This document shows positions 1-11,700 of a DNA stretch of 64,000 nt, in pieces (the first letter of the stretch is position 1; every line of letters starts with the position of its first letter). The DNA is from Symsagittifera roscoffensis. Its lineage: Eukaryota > Xenacoelomorpha > Acoela > Convolutidae. Position numbers and translations under genes: made by a program. The notes beneath the pieces were generated by a model. That model was not told where the DNA came from and ran no database searches. It worked only from the letters and a program-made list of their open reading frames with translations. The stretch spans positions 5,285,624-5,349,623 of the forward strand of contig NC_087071.1 of NCBI RefSeq assembly GCF_963678635.1. Reading direction: 5' to 3'.

Positions 1-1683
1 GAATAACGAACGTTACACAAAAAAAAAATCAAAATGAAATGTGAAAACTCCTCAAAAGACTAAAGTAGGGATTGGTCTTCTAAAAATAGAAAAAACAGGA
101 CTTCTAAGTAGTTTCTTATCAGTATACAAAGGGAGGTTGTGTCAGTTGTTTATGTCGCATTGCACGGTATCCTATTAATATCTAATTTGCTTTCAAACAA
201 ATGGCTATTTTGAAACACTACCGTTAAACATTGTGACCTTAACGGCCATTAAAGTTTTATCAGTTGCTCATGCTCAAAATACTTATCTACTTGAACCGCA
301 TTGCAATCGAATACGTTTGCGATTTCATGTACATGTGTGCTTATGTTAAAAGAAATACAACGCTTTCTTCTGCAAAGATATAAAACCATTTCAAACCATT
401 CCATACTATTCAAATTTAAAATCAAGTTACTTTGAAGTTTAACTCGTTAGGATGAAGAAAAAACGAAACAAAAAACACCACAGCAACTGCAGATAAGGAA
501 TTTGGTTATTGCCGTTTCGATGTTTGGATAACAGTAGAAAATTAGTGCAAGCTACGAAGAAAACATATGACCAAACTGTTACTTATTTATCTTTGAAAGT
601 TTAAAAAAAACTGAAAAAGCTGAAATCGATATTGTACAAAACTTTCCTTAGCCAGCGAAGAATTTTCAAAGTTACTAAAAATCAGAAAAAACAATCCAAG
701 CGCAAACGATGAAAAATCTGGCACTGTTGAAAGCAAAGACAACCCACAGTCTAACTGTAGACGTGCCTGGAAATCTCAACTTTCCTCAAATGCAAATGAT
801 TTCAAATACGACTCGAGTTAAGTTTTCTTCAGAAAATGGCAAAAGCTATGTCAGAAGTTAACTGATTATTTCAAATTTGTTATTACTGAGAAAATTCTCT
901 GTTTTTCTACTTTCAAAAAACACGCTGAGGGAAGACAATTCAAGTCTGAGTATTGCCCTTTTTCAATTGACAATGAAATAAAATCCAAATTACATTTATT
1001 GCTTCAGGTAGATTCAGAGAAACAGCTGAACTAAGTTTTTCCTTCCCAAAAATGTTTCGGTGTTCCTTGCATTTTCACTTGCTTCATATATTTAGTTTCT
1101 CCCGCTAAAGACTTAAAAGAAAACGGTGATATATTCGACAATCTTAAACTAGATCTCATTTACTCATCACAACCTGTTGCAGCCGATCTCGATATATAAT
1201 ATTTTTTGCAACAAGCGTTTACCGACTTTGTTGTTGCTTTCTGCAACATCAACTAACAAACAAACTTCTTCAACAAACGAAAATGCCAGCAAGAACATTT
1301 CTGCAGATGGTGGACAGAAACGAGTTGCTAAAACAGTTACACCTGCTCCCTCATCGACACCAAACAAATTCGCAAGAAAATCGACTACAGTTTTAAGGAA
1401 ATACACGGAAAGCAGACATGTTCAAACAGATGAGATAAATACAGAAATATTGAGAAGATTTGAAAAATTTTAATGGACACATTCTGCGGCACTTTGTAAA
1501 AATAATGGACATATTGAGAAGTATATGAAAAACTTGATAAAGATAACAATGTTTTATTTGTGAAATTTATTGTTGAAGAGAAAATCAAACTTTGATTGAA
1601 ACTTTTCTTTTCATCTCTTTAGTTATGCTATTTTCGGTAGACATGATTACAACTTTCGATTTGGAACATAATCATGAAAGTTT
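1..1683. other. AT-rich left flank of the giant element, no recognised gene
   Basis: The stretch is AT-rich with many stops in all frames. A 98-codon open stretch on + (1177-1473) and a shorter one (1592-1683) exist, but neither starts with ATG and neither matches a family I know. The second is interrupted by the LTR element: removing the element and one copy of the TTTT target leaves it open across the junction up to a stop at 26244-26246. It may therefore be a remnant of the old element or gene that was hit. I see no RNA gene here. Confidence 0.5.
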
Positions 1684-2569
1684 TGTGCCATTCCGCCGGA
1701 TGACACAGTATAACCTTCCCGCGACGAAAAAAAAAGGGACTAAAGGCCTTACGAACAGAAAAGTGTTGCGACGGAGGGTCAGAATGTTCTGGAATTTTTA
1801 TTTTTAAAATTTCGATTTGAAGGAGAACATTTCTGAGAAATAGAAAAAAGACGGCCATTTTGAATAAAATAGAGAAAAATCAGAACGACGCCATATTTTG
1901 TGACGAACGGTTGTATCCGAGACGAGAAAATTACGGAGCCTCTTATCGTGGCAATAACACACGATAAGGACCTTAGTGACGGATATTTGTGGAGACGGAG
2001 GCTTCAGTGGGGGGAAGAGAAATACCACGGAACCCTCCCGGGACACGAAATATAGGAGATAAGAGTGTTGTCTCAAGAAAATCACGGGAGCGGAGGCTTG
2101 GTCCCCCAGAGACTGTTATATGTGAAGGGACTGTGTAAACTAGCCATAACAGTTGCTGTAATGTCCTAGATCTGAATTAAACACCGTTATTATTTAATAT
2201 TTCAGAGCATGAGTAGATAGAGAAAGGAAAAGGTCAATCCATCTCCAATGGATTTAATATAAAACTGTCACACAAAAACATATAGAAATAGGTGGTTCGA
2301 GCCGTGTTTTTAATGACAATCACGTAGTCTGAGGATCCGAGACTCAGCTATGTGGTTGTGTTCGCATGCAAACGAAAGCTGATCAAAAGTCGTTTGACTG
2401 ATGGCCTAAAAATAGTAACTTTTTACTTTGCCCTAGACAGACCAGAAAATCAACTGGCAAGGTCGAGACGGTGAAAAACGAGTGGAATTAAGGTAACTGA
2501 CGCCTGCCAGTCGTCAATAGGTACTTTTTCTACGCTCCGTCGCTGTGTGATATTTGGGCGAATGTTACA
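1684..2569 (+). repeat. 5' LTR of the giant element
   Basis: This 886-bp direct repeat has a partner at 25231-26116 at a constant offset of 23,547 bp. The only difference I found is G at 1765 against T at 25312. The 5' edge is fixed because the base before it differs (T at 1683, A at 25230). At the 3' edge identity ends with TTACAT and I place the end at CA. The LTR contains an early AATAAA (1863-1868) and a TATAAAA (2258-2264). The U3/R/U5 borders cannot be set from sequence alone. Confidence 0.95.
2258..2264 (+). promoter_or_regulatory. Candidate TATA box in the 5' LTR
   Basis: TATAAAA lies 1.1 kb upstream of the repeated leader hairpins and about 310 bp before the LTR end, where a U3 promoter could sit. 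The same sequence is at 25805-25811 in the 3' LTR. In the older copy at 59 kb the corresponding stretch is changed. This is a motif match only, with no start-site evidence. Confidence 0.3.
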
Positions 2570-2581
2570 TAGACGTTTTTA

Positions 2582-2599
2582 TGGCGCTCCTGGGTGGGC
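2582..2599 (+). promoter_or_regulatory. Candidate primer-binding site, tRNA-Asn type
   Basis: TGGCGCTCCTGGGTGGGC begins 12 bases after the LTR. It reads as the complement of CCA, a G discriminator, a 7-nt acceptor strand, a CCACC T-stem strand and GC of the T loop. That is the layout of eukaryotic tRNA-Asn(GUU), whose 3' end commonly reads GCCCACC, then acceptor, then GCCA. From memory of animal tRNA-Asn genes, 16 of 18 positions agree, with the changes in the acceptor stem. The older copy has the same block with two changes at 59525-59542. The 12-nt gap after the LTR is longer than usual. Confidence 0.55.
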
Positions 2600-2644
2600 C
2601 TGTTAAAGGCATGAAACCATCATGATCAGCAAGCGTTTCAGCGA

Positions 2645-4740
2645 CGTACCCTCCGCTCCGGGCGTATGCCCGAGTTAGAGGCCTTAATGACCGTTTTCGT
2701 ACTAGGGGGAAGGTGCGTACCCCTCCGTCTAGTACGATTTAGCTTTTTAACTTAGTTAACACCGAAAATTCCGGGGGTCGGAGGGTTAGGTGGGAAATCT
2801 AGAGCCCGCTTGTCCTGAGGTCCCAGGACCAAAAACAATTAAAGAGAAAGCGTAAAACCAAACAAAAAATAGTGTATAACCAAGAAAAAGCCAAAAATAA
2901 TTATTTAAAAACAAAAAAAGTACAAAAAACAGTAAAAAATCCAAAAAAGACCAAAAACAGTAAAAAAACATAAAGTGACAGTTTATATGTTATTTCCGGA
3001 CGAGATGTGATCTGACCTTCCTATTTGTTGTTGTTTCAGATTGATTTATATCGTTTCTGATAGAGAGATTGTGTGTTTTGGTGAAGGGTTGGGTACCCTC
3101 CCTCGAGTGTAATTTGAGTGTTTAAGCACGTTAATGGTGATTTTGCCGGTGACCGGAGGGTAGAGTGGCAGGCTGATCAACGTGTTCCACACTCAACAGG
3201 GACATCAAGGACAACATCCGCAACGACTGTTGGGTATCGTTGAAGCAATTTTAGTATCGTTCGGGTACTATTTCCTTAAAACTTAAGTGGTGGGGGGCAC
3301 GATTGGCGCGGTCCGATTGTACCCTCCATCGATTACAAATTTCCGAGTTAAGGGTCTTAATTCGAATATTTTGGTGCAAAGGAGGGTATAGTACTATTTA
3401 TTAACGACTATTTATAGATTATTGTCCTTACTATATATTACTTATCTCCTATTTAGACCCAAGAAACACCCATTTTTTGTCGAAAATTACCAATTTTCGA
3501 CCAAACTGTAGACCCCCAAATTTTCGGATATCCGAGCTTTTCCGATAGGCAAAAAGCTTTTATATAGAGAGTAGCCACGTAGTTCGATCCCCTTTATTAA
3601 AGAAACCGCGTGAGCAAAGATTCAGTAGAAGTTAGGAAAACGAGAATTTTTCGACCAAAATTTTGATAATTTTCTGTATTTTGTCAATCTGTTTTGGGGA
3701 TCGATTTTTTGAGTTTTTAGAGTTAGAGCAATAAAATTTTTTGCGTTAGGAGCGTGCTAGCATAACGTGCTCGGTTACTAGAGAAATTTTTGGGTAACCC
3801 TCCGAGTAGCTCCGTGGATAGAGCTAACGACTTAAGGTTTGGAAAAGGAAGGAATCGGAGGGTCCAAATTTGATAGTTTTTGGCCAAATTTTTGTTTCTA
3901 AACCAATTTTGGTCCGGTTTTTTGCATTATTCCAGTGCCGTACAGGGCTACTACGCTCATTTCAAGTATTTTTAGGCACTTTCGACCGGAATTGCGAAAA
4001 AAGTCTTTCAGATCCTACACAGGTGGTGAAAAAGGCCATTTTGACGAACGCGTTTTTGGCGATTTCTCAAAGACTAGTTATCCGATCGGGATAATTTTGG
4101 TACCATAAGTCGACGTTTTTGACCACTTTTCCGAATCGCAACCGTTTTTGGGTTGATTATTTCGGAAAAGAAAAATTTTTTAGAATTTGTTGGTTCGGAG
4201 GGTCCAAGTAACGGGCAACCCTCCGAGCGGCAGAAAATTTTATCAAAACATCTTTTTATTCAACTGGGAAGGTTGACCGTGTCAGCCAACCTAGTCTTAA
4301 GTCAGGTAGACCGCTTTCAGAGGCTTTACTGCGGTGATTTAACCCTTTTTCTTGATTTTAGGGGGAACCCTCCGAAGTGACCCTCCGGAGTCAGCTAAAC
4401 CCTTTAGCAACCCTCCTTAGTGGAAAATTTCCACGAGATCACCCTAAGAAGTTGAAACAGCTCCCCCTAGAACCCTTAGCTTATTTTGACGCTTTTTGAA
4501 GCTAGTAGGAGAACCTTCCAAGTGAGATCAGAAAATTTGAAAATTTTGGAGGTACCCTCCGAAGTGACCCTCCGGAGCGTATTAAGCATCTTATTGACCC
4601 TCCTTAGTAAATTTAAGGGGACCCTCCGAAGTAACTTGGGTGATTAAGATACCCTCCTAAGTAACTTGAGTGATTGAGGTACCCTCCGAGGTAACCCTCC
4701 GGAGTGTCTTAAACCTTCTAGCGACCCTCCTTGTAAGAGA
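2645..4740 (+). repeat. ACCCTCC motif array in the leader
   Basis: The heptamer ACCCTCC, often as ACCCTCCGAAGT, ACCCTCCGGAGT or ACCCTCCTTAGT, occurs about 15 times. It is densest in 4366-4740, where some copies are back to back. The reverse complement GGAGGGT also occurs (near 2773, 3127, 3377, 3855 and 4197), so the leader RNA can pair with itself over long distances. The pattern persists in the second copy (62460-62970) although spacer sequence has drifted, suggesting either constraint on the motif or slippage expansion. Function is unknown. Confidence 0.75.
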
Positions 4741-4938
4741 CTTGAGTAAACCTTCTGTGGCAACTTGGGAAACGGAAAATATCCATTTAATTAGGATCAT
4801 ATTAGGATATTAGGCGTGCTTATCAGGATCATAAGAATCCATTCTGACCCGGAAATTCGTGATCAACTTTGGATTCTATATTGGGTGTATTAGAAGTACC
4901 CGAACAAAATTTTTTTTTGATTGTGATTTTGGTTGAGT

Positions 4939-5226
4939 GGTTGCCTTGAGCTACTTAATAGGAAAGTTCGGGCAATCCGGGAACAAATAAAGGAAGACCT
5001 CGGTGGGTGTATTAAGCAAATACACACCCACTTGAGAAGAAGAATTGTTCCCTACTCTCGTGCACTTGGAGCAGTCCGAGTGTGGGAGAGCTTTTTCATA
5101 GATTTGACGAATTTTCGACCAAGAGGTTGCCTTGAGCTACTTAGTAGGACAGCTCGGGCAATCGCAGGACACCTAAAAGAAGACCTCGGTGGGTGTATTA
5201 GGCAAATACACACCCACTTGAGAAGA
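4939..5226 (+). repeat. 186-bp-period leader duplication with a conserved hairpin
   Basis: A block starting GGTTGCCTTGAGCTAC (4939) recurs at 5125. Each copy carries an inverted repeat, GTGGGTGT paired with ACACCCAC (5003-5031 and 5189-5217), separated by an AT-rich loop with a small bulge. The stems are identical in both copies while nearby positions differ. Retained hairpins close to gag resemble packaging or dimerisation structures of retroelements; that role is inference. Confidence 0.6.
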
Positions 5227-5637
5227 CTGTGTCCTGGGCTTCGTTCTTTCGGATCGTTCCGATTGGGGGAAGTCTTTTTCTTTAAGACTAAGTTTTATTT
5301 ATCTATTTCTGAATCATCACTGCTTTTTATCGAAGATTGTTTAATTTTAACAAAGCAGTGACTTGATAAATTGTGTGGCGATAAATTGATACTGACAAAA
5401 GGTCGCTGTCACCTGTAGGATATTCTTATCTGATTATCGATTGTGTTTTGTGTGTCGATTATATCTTGTGGAAACTTAGTGATACTGTTATACTATACAA
5501 CCGGGTTGAGTTAGCATTATATCAATACTGGGTAGACCCTGTGTGTAACTTTAGCTGAGTCACTAATTTAGTCGTGAGAGATCTAAGAGACATTTTGATA
5601 CTGACGGAATCGAGTAGGCAGCGTTAAGTGATTTAAC

Positions 5638-5646
5638 TAGATCTTG
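5638..5646 (+). promoter_or_regulatory. Candidate splice acceptor before ORF1 (shared 9-mer)
   Basis: TAGATCTTG lies about 57 bases before the first ATG of ORF1 and recurs at 15541-15549 before ORF2. Here the preceding sequence (GATTTAAC) is a poor pyrimidine tract, so the acceptor reading is weaker than at ORF2. The shared position relative to both ORFs is the main argument. Confidence 0.3.
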
Positions 5647-5703
5647 TTTGTGGTACGTTTGCATTGCCATCAAATTACGAATACTTTCATTTTGTACAAA
5701 ACT

Positions 5704-8700
5704 ATGCAGCGCAGGGACTCGTTAGGATCGACTACTAAAATTCCCAGGCTAAGCAAGGGAAGCACGCGGAAATTTAGAACTAGGCGTAGCCAAACCTCGT
5801 TTAGCAGCGCTTCCGACGCGTTTGCTGAAGACGAATCGACTAAAGGTCAACCTGATCTTTCAGTGATCGAAATGAGACTAAGGAGCGAGAAAAACCTTGA
5901 TGGCAATCAAGGGCGGAGCGCCGAGGCCGAGCCTGCGAGCGAAACGCCGGTGGATCCCTTTGACGAAGGGGAGCGAACGCTCATTCGACCCGACTTTGAG
6001 CCAGACGGGGTCCTCGAACGAGAGGAAGTCGAGAGGACAGAGGAGACCTCGGAGCGTTCCGAGGTCGAACCTCGGGAGGAGGTGTTGTACAGGGGAATGT
6101 CCAAGTCAGAGACTAAGAGCTATAAATGGAGAAGGGAACCTTCACATCTGACAAGTACACACTCATCCTTGGCCAAACAGAGTAACAACGCGATGATGTC
6201 GAGTATGAGTCCGGGTAAAGAGCAGACGTTCTCGAAGGCCAAGAAGAGTTGGAAGTCCTTGTACGACGAACGCATGGCGTCACTACCAACTGTAGGTTTG
6301 ACTTCCAGTGATGACTACCCGGAGATAACCCATCCGGATGTGAACTTCACACCGTGCCCAAGGAACGAGAAGAGCAGGAAGGCGTCATCAGTCTCGCCGA
6401 CCAGACCCATGTCAGATGGGATAACGATGGGAGCATCATCAACGTTTGACAGACTAATGACGTCAATGCACAAGCAAAAGGACGGTGCGTCATCGAGTAC
6501 TAGGCTACCGCCGCAGCTGACCTCGTCTTCTCTGGGGCTAACCCCGCCATTGGGGGCAGCTGGTGACATAAGTGATATGTTCGCTGGTGTGATGAATGGC
6601 CTGGATGAATTGAGGCGAGACATGACTAAGAGGATAGATCAAGTTGACGAGAGAGCTCACCATGGTCGAGAGAATTTGAAAGATGAGCTAACGCACGTGA
6701 AGTCGCAGGCGAGGTTTGATCAGGCTCGATTGATTCGTGACACCGATCAATGCCTGGCCGAGAGCCTGGCACAGGCAAACAAAGAGTCAGAGGAAAGAGA
6801 GGCTAGGATGACAAGAGAGATCGAGCGATTGTTGAATGATCATGATAATACCTACGCCCAAACGATGACTGGCCTGGAAAGGAGATTGGACGCCAAATCT
6901 GACTTGATGATGCGGAAGCTTGACGCGATCCTGAATGGGAATAGTTGGCAGGAGCATTCCAACTCAAGGGAGCGCTCACGCCATGCGAATGTTGGAGATG
7001 GTACGGGCAACAGTGCCAGAGCCCAGCAAGGCTCGAGAACGAACTACGAACGTAGAAACAAGGAGCGGCCAAGGGCAGCCCCGCAGAGGCCTGGCTGGAC
7101 AAATCCAGTCCCACCGGAGGCAGATGCCACCCCGGAGACAAGATTGCCAACCGTGCCACAAGTCAGTTCAGTACCAGATCTGACTACAGTCTCACAAGAC
7201 ACAACGATGTATGCCTCGATGTTTGAGCCTCTGAACAGATCTCTTGAAACATTCATCACCAAGCTCTCGAAGTCAACCGAGAGAGGAGAGAGGTCAAGAA
7301 GAACACTGAAAAAGCCAAAGTCATATAAAGACGAGTCGGACGGCTGCATTGATACTTGGATAGAGGTGATGAAGTTACACTTTGAGGAAGAGAATCTCTC
7401 CAAGAAACAAGAGTGCAGCGCGCTGACGAGCAACTTGGAGGGTACTGCACTAAATTGTGTAATGGCGAAAAGAGCCAATGAGAGGGATAGCGCTCGCAAG
7501 ATATTCGACATCCTGCTGAATCGTTTCGGCTCTGGAGTACAAGGGCACCAGGCCATGGTGAAGTTCGAGAAGAGGCGTCAGAGAGATGAAGAATCAATAG
7601 ATAAATTCTTGGACGACCTTGAATTGCTCAGGAGGAGGAGCAACCCGGATGAGAGAATATCCGAACGAAACTTGGCGATCGCTTCGAAGTTCATGGATGG
7701 TGTAAGGAGTGAGGAGTTGAAGACGATGTTGGCCACTCACTTCACCCTGTCGCTTGACCAGGTACCCACGCCCGACGACTTGCGTATGAAGTCACGCGAG
7801 TATTTACTGATAAAACCGAGGGCGCAAAACCGTTACGGCAATTATGGCAACTATAGCGGGACAAACACTGGTGCGAATTCCAGTTGGTACAAACCTCGCG
7901 ATGACATGGACAAGAGGAGGTCGTGTGCGAATTGTGGTTCGATGGACCATCACGTTTCTGCGTGTTCTGCATACAAACAGAACATGAAGGCCATAGGCTA
8001 CTTTCTCGAGGACGCTGACGCGACCGACGAGGATCATGAAGAGTACGTGAGAGGGCTCATCATGAAATATGGTCCGAGGTGTTTCTTCTGTAATTTGGAG
8101 GGACACTTCAAGTCGGATTGTACTCAATTTTGGGACGCAGTAGCGGACGCGAAACATCCCCGCCACGAAGAGGCGCTTTCGGGTGTCAAGGCCAGTCGAG
8201 CACGTCTGATGAACGAGGCTGAATCTCGGAGAAAGGAAACGACACCGAGCACCTTTGCGACCAAAAAGGTTAAGACATGGCCTGACGAGGTGGTAGCCTC
8301 GAACCTCGAAGCAGAGTCGTCTAGTCCACTCAAGGTGGATTACGGCCTGGCGGCAAGGACAGCGCTGCAGAATGTCAAACAGGACCTTGCCACGAAAGAA
8401 GTGGAGCAATGGGTAAGGTCGGAGCTGGAGAGCACAGATCTTCGGGAAAGTCTTAATGTCCTGAGTAAGACGACAAGAGCAGAAGATGAAAAAGAGCCCA
8501 AGAAACAGGGACTAAAACTGAACGTTATATCTGGCAAGACTTTCGGCATGACGAAGGCAGGGACCAAAATAATGTCTATCATCTCAGTCGCAGGGCACCA
8601 GGTGGTCAAGAACCTGAGCGAGCCATCCGAGATTACACTGGTCCACCTGGACATCTATGCCGACTACCTGAAGGAGAAGGATCCCAAACTGGACTCCAGG

Positions 8701-11700
8701 GCAGTGCGAGCGCTGCTCACAACGGGAGGTCCGAGGCTGATGAAAGTGGACGGACATTATATCGATGTCCATGGCCCTTACCCGATTCTGATGAACGTGG
8801 ATGGCATCAATATCTACACGAAAGCTCACATAACTGATGCGAACGATCAGGTTGGCCGGATATACATTGGTCAAGAGGAACTGAAGGTCAGACGAATCGG
8901 ACACAACGCGATGCTCGAGCAAGATGCTGTGCATATTGGTTGCGAGGCAGATCTGGCCGCACACGTTCTGGACGTGCAAGGCAGACAGCTTTCAGTAAAG
9001 GGACTGCTAGACACGGGAGCAGTAGTCAGTGTCATGCCAGTCAAAACTTGGACCGACATGGGTTTTGAGAGGTCGGATCTCATACCGACAAACATCAGGT
9101 TGGCAACTGCCAATCAGGGAGCGATCTATGTCACCGGGCGAACCCCGATCATCTCACTGCAGCTCGGAGGGAGACATCTTTGGATGAGCTTCCTAGTAGT
9201 AGAGAATTTGGACGAATCCGACCAGTTCATCCTAGGAAGGGATTTCGTTCGCAACTTTGACGTCACGATAGATCTCAATGACGGATTGATTAGGATCAGG
9301 GATCCTGAAAGAAAGTATGAGAAAAGACCCCTTAATAAGATCTTAATTAATCAGGCCAAGGTGCCGATTTTTCTGGATCGAAAAGTTAGATTAAAACCGA
9401 ACCAAGCCGTAATAGCAACGTTTAGGATGAGGAACTTGAATGAACTCAGCAATGACAGACAGGTGTGTCTGGTACCAAATCCAAACAGTAAAAGCTCGGC
9501 TATTTTAGGAAGAAGCTTCTCGCTCACTCAGAGCGGACTGTGTGTGAGTGTGTTATTGAACACAGAGGCAACAACAGTGACAATACAGAGGGGAAAGAAA
9601 CTTGGCTACGCTTTGCCTCTGAACACAGACTTTCTGAGTGTGGAGAACTTGAAGAAGTTTGATGTAACTAAGTGTCCATTACATGCGAACCAAGAATGTA
9701 TAATGAAAAGAGTAATTGAATTGAAATCTTCTAGGAAATTGTTTTCAATGAAGTCGGAAACAGATGATGGGCTGTCTAGTTGTTCCAACTTTCCTGAGAG
9801 ACCGACGGAAGCAGAGTTAGCAGCGAATAGGCCTGTCCTACCTGAGATAGAGCATCTGAAGGGTAAAATATCCGACAAGGAACTAGATTCGCTCAGGGCG
9901 GTGCTAAATCGGAACGCAGACGTTTTTTCGAAACATAAGGCCGACATAGGTTGTTGCAATTTTGTAGAGCACGAGATTGAGATAGAAGAGGGCTCGGTAC
10001 CTCATAGGGAAGGGGCGAGAAGAATGACCCCAAACAAGTCAGAAGCGTGTAGGAAGGAAATCGAGATGTTAATGGAGTACGACATGATCGAGCCGTCGAA
10101 GTCCCCATGGGCTTGTGGCGTGGTCATGGCAAAAAAGAAAGGGGGACAACTCAGATTTTGTTGCGATTTCCGTTATCTGAACGCAGTGACTATAAAGGAC
10201 GCATATCCGATTCCCCGCATCGATGAGAGCCTATCCAAGCTGGGAGACGCCAAGTTCTTCACAACGTTGGATTTGGGCTCAGCATTCTGGCAAGTGCCGC
10301 TCAGAAAGCAAGATCGAGAGAAAACAGGTTTCGCTTGTGAGCTGGGACTGTTCCAGTGGAAGAGGATGCCATTCGGATTGTGCAACGCGACAGCCACATT
10401 CCAGCGACTGATGGCTCAGGCACTCACGAGCGTTACTAAGAAGTATGGGAATCTCATCATGTGTTATGTCGATGATGTAGTGATCGCGACACCAACCTTG
10501 GAAGACCACATCGAAAGGTTGGAAGAGGTGTTTTCTTGCATGAAGCAGGCGGGTCTGAAATGCAAACCCTCTAAGTGCGAAATCCTCAAAGATTCCATAA
10601 AGTATCTGGGCCGCCTGGTTGACAAACATGGAGTGAGACCAGATCCCGAAGCGGTTGAAGCGGTGCTGACCTGGAAGGCACCTAAAACAGATACACAGTT
10701 GATGAGTTTTCTGGGATTCGCCAATTATTATCGCGAGTTCATCAAGGGGTATGCTGACAAAATATACCCCATGCAGAAGTTGATGAGAAATAAGGGCAAA
10801 AAGTTCACCTGGACTGATGAGGCACAAGTCTCATTTGAAAACATCAAACGCGAACTTTGCGAGGCACCGGTCCTCGGCATGCCAACGGAGAAGGGGATGT
10901 TCGTGCTGGACACGGATGCATCAGTGGTTGCGATATCAGGCATACTTCACCAAGAGCAGGAGTGGAACGGGAGAACGGTTCTTCGTCCGATAGCTTATGG
11001 AAGTAAAGTCCTGAGTGACACTGAGATGAAGTACGGCGCACCAAAAGCGGAGATGTTTGCTGTGATCACGTTTGTGGAAAAGTACAGGGCCTACTTGGGG
11101 AGTGCTCCCTTCAAGTTGCGTGTGGACAATCGTGCCCTTGCCTGGCTGAAAACCTATTCGATGGACCAGAGCTACATTGGTCGTTGGATCGTGCGCTTGG
11201 ATGGATACCACATGATCATAGAGCACCGTACCCGTGACAAGCACCAGAACGCAGATAGCCTCAGCAAAAAGACAGAATTTTATGAGCGCCTCGAAGAGAA
11301 GCAAGTTAACCAATCAGAGATCAAAGACGGGTTTTCCTTTCTGGACAAAGAAACCTATGATGAGCTGCCACTTACTAGGTGGTTAGACAAATCAGGACAT
11401 CCTATACCTGGACACCCTGACCTTCCAGTGGAGACGGCTGCGGAGATAAAGCTTTTAGCCAGAGGCGAACCCGTTCCGTTGGATCTGCTAGTCCGATCCA
11501 ACTTGGTACAGCAAGAACTGACCAGGCTGGGTATAAACAGCATCGCTTTATTGAATAAGACGGTGAACGTGGCGCCGGACGTCATGGGAAAACTCCGTGA
11601 CTTGTTGGATAGGGAAGTGGATAGGCATGATCGTGAATGGAGGGAAACCATGCAGAGGTTGACTGTCACCGAGAGAACGGAGAAGAGGCCAGTGTCCATT

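Larger units (their letters stand above)
2570..5703 (+). other. Long untranslated leader of the giant element
   Basis: About 3.1 kb between the LTR and the first ATG of ORF1 lacks a plausible coding frame. It holds the candidate primer site, an A-rich tract (2830-2975), many ACCCTCC/GGAGGGT motifs (2645-4740), a duplicated hairpin block (4939-5226) and a splice-acceptor-like 9-mer before ORF1. The first 2.3 kb is conserved in the second copy (59513-63105). An open frame at 4933-5361 starts only at TTG and contains no ATG, so I do not call it a gene. Confidence 0.8.

Noticed and set aside
4933-5361. 142-codon open frame in the leader as a gene
   Set aside because: It starts at TTG and has no ATG; its repeats are explained by the duplicated hairpin block.
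5644-5703. Start of ORF1 at 5644
   Set aside because: The codon is TTG, not a normal eukaryotic start. The first ATG is at 5704.
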